Shown here: positions 60,027 to 64,000 of the stretch, in pieces
Numbering within the stretch: position 1 is the stretch's first letter
How the letters are laid out: every line of letters starts with the position of its first letter
NCBI GenBank assembly: GCA_902580115.1
Contig: CACHJN010000003.1
Coordinates: forward strand, 43,685-107,684
Direction of reading: 5' to 3'
DNA length: 64,000 bases
Source: an uncultured Pelagibacteraceae bacterium
GTDB taxonomy: Bacteria; Pseudomonadota; Alphaproteobacteria; Pelagibacterales; Pelagibacteraceae
The notes under the pieces: generated by a model
What the model was told of the DNA's origin: nothing
The model's database searches: none
Seen by the model: only the letters and a program-made list of their open reading frames with translations
Translations under genes and position numbers: made by a program

Positions 60027-61033
60027 AAAAAAAAGTAATACTTTCAAAACTTCAGAGAATTTTTAAAAAACATAATCTTCCAAACAATCACTCCAGGATT
60101 TGTGCTGATTATTTACTTAAAGCTGAATTAATAAATGCACAGTCCCATGGTTTAGCAAGATTAAAGATGTATTGTGATAGACTTAAAAAAGGTCTTATAA
60201 ATTCAAAACCAAAAATAAAAATAAAAAAAATCAGTTCATCTATCTCCCACATTAATGCAGACAACGGTATTGGTTTTGTTGCTGCTGATATAGGTATTAA
60301 GGTAGCTATTAAAAATGCAAAAAAAACTGGAATTGGTCTTGTGGCTATTAAAAAAAGTGGTCATTACGGATTATCTAGTTTTTATGCCGAGCAAGCTGTA
60401 AAGAAAAATTTAATAGTATTTTGTTTTACTAATGCTCCTCCTGCGTTAGCGCCACATGGAGCAAAAAAATCTTTGTTTGGAACTAATCCTATTTGCTTTG
60501 GAGCACCAACAGGTAATACACCTTTTATATTCGATTCTTCAGCTTCAATGATTAATCGAGGTAAAATACGAAGAGCAGAAAAGTTGGGTTTAAAAATTCC
60601 TTTCGGCGTTGCTCTTAATAAAAAAGGAAAAATAACGACAGATGCTAAACAAGCCTTGCAAGGTACGCAACTACCTATAGCAGGATTTAAAGGTTCAGGT
60701 TTAGCTTGGATGGTTGATATACTAAGTGGTGTTTTGACCGGAAGCAGCCATGGTGGAAAAACAAAAGATCCTTTTGATGACTTTTCAGGACCACAAAACG
60801 TAGGACATCTATTTATTACGATTAATCCTAATGTTTTTTCGAGAAATAGCTTTTTAAAAGAGATGAAAAAAAATATCAAATTAGTTAAAAAACTTCCTAA
60901 AGCAAAAGGATTTAGCTCAATAATGTATCCTGGAGAAAGAAAAAATAAGATATATAAAAAAAATATAAATAAAGATATATCTATACCTTCAAAAATACTG
61001 AAAGAAATGGAAGACCTTGATGCTAACGAATAA
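60023..61033 (+). CDS. malate/L-lactate dehydrogenase (LDH2) family oxidoreductase, GTG start
   Basis: AQSHGLARLKMYCDRL, KKSGHYGLSSFYAEQA, APHGAKKSLFGTNPI, GFKGSGLAWMVDILSGVLTG. Confidence 0.88.
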   Translation: MKKKVILSKLQRIFKKHNLPNNHSRICADYLLKAELINAQSHGLARLKMYCDRLKKGLINSKPKIKIKKISSSISHINADNGIGFVAADIGIKVAIKNAKKTGIGLVAIKKSGHYGLSSFYAEQAVKKNLIVFCFTNAPPALAPHGAKKSLFGTNPICFGAPTGNTPFIFDSSASMINRGKIRRAEKLGLKIPFGVALNKKGKITTDAKQALQGTQLPIAGFKGSGLAWMVDILSGVLTGSSHGGKTKDPFDDFSGPQNVGHLFITINPNVFSRNSFLKEMKKNIKLVKKLPKAKGFSSIMYPGERKNKIYKKNINKDISIPSKILKEMEDLDANE

Positions 61034-61928
61034 AAACATAGTTTGTCCTGAAAATCTTTTAAACATTGCAAAAGGTAAAGGTCCAGTAAAAGCTGTAATA
61101 GTAAATGCTGTAAAAAAAGTTGCAATAGAGTCGGCTAAGCAAGCAGTTGAGGCAAATTTAATAACACCATTGTTTGTTGGAGATAAGTCAATAATCGAAA
61201 AAATTTCAAAAGAAATTAATTGGGATATTTCAAAATATGAAATTGTTCATGAGCCTGATGAAAATAGTACTGCTCCGATTGCTGCAAAATTAGCTAGTGA
61301 TGGAAAAGTAAAAATAATAGTTAAAGGTCATATTCACACAGATGTTTTAATGAAAGCAGTACTAAAAAGAGATTTAAATCTAATAGGTAAAAAAAGATTG
61401 AGCCATGTATGGCATATGACATTAGAAAAAAATGACAAGCCATTCATTATTACTGATGGCGCGTTAAACGTGTTACCTAAATTAGAAACTAAAATGCATA
61501 TTCTAAAAAACTCTGTAGATTTTGCAAATAGGATAGGTATTGAAAAACCTAAAGTTTCAATTTTATCTGCTACAGAAGAAGTTTTAGAAAGTGTTCCAAG
61601 TTCTGTTGAAGCTAAAGAATTAACAAAGAGAGCTAAAGAGGAAGGTATTAAAGCTGATGTTTTTGGTCCGATGGCATTTGATAATTCGGTTTCTGAAAAA
61701 GCTGCCCAAATAAAAGGAATAAAAAATGCTGTTGCAGGAAAAACAGATATTCTATTGGTACCTAATGTAGAAGCGGGCAATGGATTAGTTAAAATGATGA
61801 TTTTTTTTATGGGCGCTTGTGCTGCAGGAGTAGTTGTAGGCGGTAAAGTACCAGTAGTTATTACAAGTAGAGCTGACGATACTCAAGCAAGACTTGCCTC
61901 GATGGCTGCTGCTGTCGTGGCACTCTAA
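61017..61928 (+). CDS. phosphate acetyl/butyryltransferase family protein
   Basis: GHIHTDVLMKAVLKRDLNLIGKKRLSHVW, GKTDILLVPNVEAGNGLVKMMIFFMGACAAGVVVGGKVPVVITSRADD. Confidence 0.88.
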   Translation: MMLTNKNIVCPENLLNIAKGKGPVKAVIVNAVKKVAIESAKQAVEANLITPLFVGDKSIIEKISKEINWDISKYEIVHEPDENSTAPIAAKLASDGKVKIIVKGHIHTDVLMKAVLKRDLNLIGKKRLSHVWHMTLEKNDKPFIITDGALNVLPKLETKMHILKNSVDFANRIGIEKPKVSILSATEEVLESVPSSVEAKELTKRAKEEGIKADVFGPMAFDNSVSEKAAQIKGIKNAVAGKTDILLVPNVEAGNGLVKMMIFFMGACAAGVVVGGKVPVVITSRADDTQARLASMAAAVVAL

Positions 61929-62635
61929 TGAAGCCTTTAAAAAACTGGGATAATAGGACGTGGCTTTCTTCGAAAAGATATATCAGTCAATTTCATAAAT
62001 TTATAAAAAGAAAAACTAAATTTAATAAGAATACAAGAGTTTTAGATATAGGTTGTGGTAGAGCTAATATAATAAGCTTTCTTCAAAAAAAATATAAATT
62101 TAAAACAAGAGCTATCGGAATAGATATTTTAAAAAATAAAGATACTAAAAAAAATATATTATTTAAGAAAGTAGATGCTTTAAAATATCTTAAAAAGGGG
62201 AAAAAATTTGATGTTATAATCATTAAACAAACAATTCATTTTTTCTCACAAACAAAAATTGTTTCTTTATTAAACTTAGTCAAAAAGAATTTAAATGAGA
62301 AAGGAACACTATTAATTTTTTCTCTTAAGACAAAAAATAATAAAATACCTTGTTTTAAAATAATGAAAAAACAACTAAATAATAGTCTCAAAAAAGATGA
62401 AAAATTATTTAAAATCATCAGAAAAAATTTAACAAGAATAAAAGAAACAAATTTCAATTTTAATGTAAAAATTACTAAGAGAAAGTATGTGTCGATGATT
62501 AAAAATAGATATATGTCTTGTCTTTTAAGTTTATCCAAAAAAGAGATAGAAAAAGGTATCGATGAGATTAATTTAAATTTTAAAAATCAATTAAATTTCA
62601 CCGATACCCTAAAATGTATTAGCTTTAGAAAATAA
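61928..62635 (+). CDS. class I SAM-dependent methyltransferase
   Basis: TRVLDIGCGRANIISFL, FDVIIIKQTIHFF. Confidence 0.78.
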   Translation: MKPLKNWDNRTWLSSKRYISQFHKFIKRKTKFNKNTRVLDIGCGRANIISFLQKKYKFKTRAIGIDILKNKDTKKNILFKKVDALKYLKKGKKFDVIIIKQTIHFFSQTKIVSLLNLVKKNLNEKGTLLIFSLKTKNNKIPCFKIMKKQLNNSLKKDEKLFKIIRKNLTRIKETNFNFNVKITKRKYVSMIKNRYMSCLLSLSKKEIEKGIDEINLNFKNQLNFTDTLKCISFRK

Positions 62636-62959
62636 TTATTTTCCAGGCTCTTTATAAGAGCTAGCCATTTTTTGTGCTGTTTTAGCTATTCCGTTTAAAT
62701 CAACGTCTTCTAAAATAGTAAAATCTGATACTGCACCACTTGATACAGCAACCATTGCAGCAGCAGCAGCTTGTTCAAAAGTTCCTTCGATCTCTGCCAT
62801 GAAATCATATTTTCCTCTTAGACCGGCATATCGAGTAACTTTTGCTCCTACTGAGGCAGCAAGTGCAGATGTAGCAGCTTTTCTGTCTGTTGACGGGTTA
62901 CTTACAAACCCACCAAGACCTTTTGCTGTGTAGCATCCTAATGTATAAAATTTAGCCAT
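62636..62959 (-). CDS. GYD-domain protein
   Basis: GYD-like fold pattern KYDFMAEIEGTFEQAAAAAMVAVSSGAVSDFTILEDV; RBS AGGAG. Confidence 0.72.
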   Translation of the reverse strand: MAKFYTLGCYTAKGLGGFVSNPSTDRKAATSALAASVGAKVTRYAGLRGKYDFMAEIEGTFEQAAAAAMVAVSSGAVSDFTILEDVDLNGIAKTAQKMASSYKEPGK

Positions 62960-62974
62960 TGTTTCTCCTTTCTT

Positions 62975-63352
62975 TTAGTATAATGTTTGTATTACTTTTT
63001 TAATTCTTTCAGCTCCATTAGGAATTAAAGCTTCAACAAAAGAATGGCATTTTTCGGTTTTGGTTTTATCGTATTTTGAACCGTAATGTTTATCAACTGC
63101 TTTGTTTACTTCGTCATCCCATTGTTTTTCTGGTATTCCTATTTCTAAAGCATATGCTTTTAAGACCTTTACAGTTGAGATGGATTTTTCTTTCATGCCG
63201 TATTCAAATTTTTCTCCTGAAGGTAGAAAGTAATTAGCCATGTAAATCCCAACACAATCCAATGCTTTTGATTTATCTTTATCACTCATTCCTGCATTAG
63301 CAGAGGTGAAGATTAAAAAAGTTAGTAGTAAAATAATTTTTTTCATATCCAA
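62975..63352 (-). CDS. small exported protein of unknown function
   Basis: Signal peptide MKKIILLLTFLIFTSANA; two Cys, helical. Confidence 0.6.
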   Translation of the reverse strand: MDMKKIILLLTFLIFTSANAGMSDKDKSKALDCVGIYMANYFLPSGEKFEYGMKEKSISTVKVLKAYALEIGIPEKQWDDEVNKAVDKHYGSKYDKTKTEKCHSFVEALIPNGAERIKKVIQTLY

Positions 63353-63431
63353 TTTTAATAAATTTAACGATAGATTAACTATGTTTAAATGTGGTTTCAG
63401 GTATGCAATTTGTCTACAACTATAAGATGAA

Positions 63432-64000
63432 CTATGGAATAAGAATGATTTTTGGTGCTACGCAGGTCCCGTTATGTATTTCGTTAAATGCTTCAGAACC
63501 TTTTTTAAGATCTCTATATTCTATCCAACCTAGATCACCTAGTTTTTTATTAGAGAGGATATCTAAAGTATTTTTAAAATCGTTGTTCGTGTAGCAATAA
63601 GTTCCAACAAGAGTAACCTCTTGGATAGTTAATTTTTTAAAATTAAAATTTCCTGTCGGTTGAGTTAATCCAATATGTATTATAGTACCCCCCGGAGCGA
63701 TTGATTTTATTGCCTGCTGACGTGTAACTTCTAAACCCACAGACTCTAATATTAAATCAAAGTTATTTTCTTTTATGGATTTATCATCAGGAGAAACAAA
63801 GCTTGCCGAAAGGTATTTTTTGCACTCATTAAGTCTTTTTTTATTTGGATCAGACATAATGATATTTTTGGAATTTTTTTCTTTGTTAAGAATTAAACCA
63901 CAAAGAAGACCTATAGCCCCTGCTCCTTGAATTAAAATTTTACTTTCCGATAAAGGTTTTTTAAGATTTTGTTCAGCTAATAGAACAGCATGAAGAGCAA
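63432..64000 (-). CDS. zinc-type alcohol dehydrogenase / MDR oxidoreductase, partial at right edge
   Basis: ORF open to 64000; reads ALHAVLLAEQNLKKPLSESKILIQGAGAIGLLCGLI ahead of the listed start, giving GAGAIGLL Rossmann motif. Confidence 0.8.
   Translation of the reverse strand, partial: ALHAVLLAEQNLKKPLSESKILIQGAGAIGLLCGLILNKEKNSKNIIMSDPNKKRLNECKKYLSASFVSPDDKSIKENNFDLILESVGLEVTRQQAIKSIAPGGTIIHIGLTQPTGNFNFKKLTIQEVTLVGTYCYTNNDFKNTLDILSNKKLGDLGWIEYRDLKKGSEAFNEIHNGTCVAPKIILIP

Noticed and set aside
1-64000. CRISPR array, IS element, prophage or known defence system
   Set aside because: No spaced direct repeats, transposase, cas, integrase, toxin-antitoxin or restriction genes recognised

Overview
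AT-rich, gene-dense chromosomal window that looks like a streamlined marine alphaproteobacterium of the SAR11/Pelagibacter type. That assignment is inferred from protein style and composition; no rRNA is present. Housekeeping genes (rpsD 5' end, trmJ-like, cimA, cysS, nadE, class II DAHP synthase, glmS/glmU C-terminal domain, prpBC, nrdAB, dus, rpoZ) are interleaved from about 15.6 to 55.7 kb with surface-glycan genes: glycosyltransferases, dTDP- and GDP-sugar enzymes, and C-methyltransferase-like proteins. One tRNA-Met(CAU) is present. No IS elements, CRISPR arrays or phage genes were seen. Main points for follow-up: (1) a DUF4956 / secreted CotH-like beta-helix / VTC polyphosphate-polymerase cassette at 42.4-46.0 kb; (2) a fused AdoMet decarboxylase-aminopropyltransferase in an operon with mtnP, mtnA and a class II aldolase, consistent with polyamine synthesis coupled to a DHAP-type MTA shunt; (3) a GlmU acetyltransferase domain with no uridylyltransferase domain and a 5' end that only opens through a homopolymer frameshift; (4) a taurine-type ABC permease with a very large extra N-terminal domain, and a strong hairpin terminator between its binding-protein and ATPase genes; (5) a candidate NrdR box pair upstream of nrdAB.
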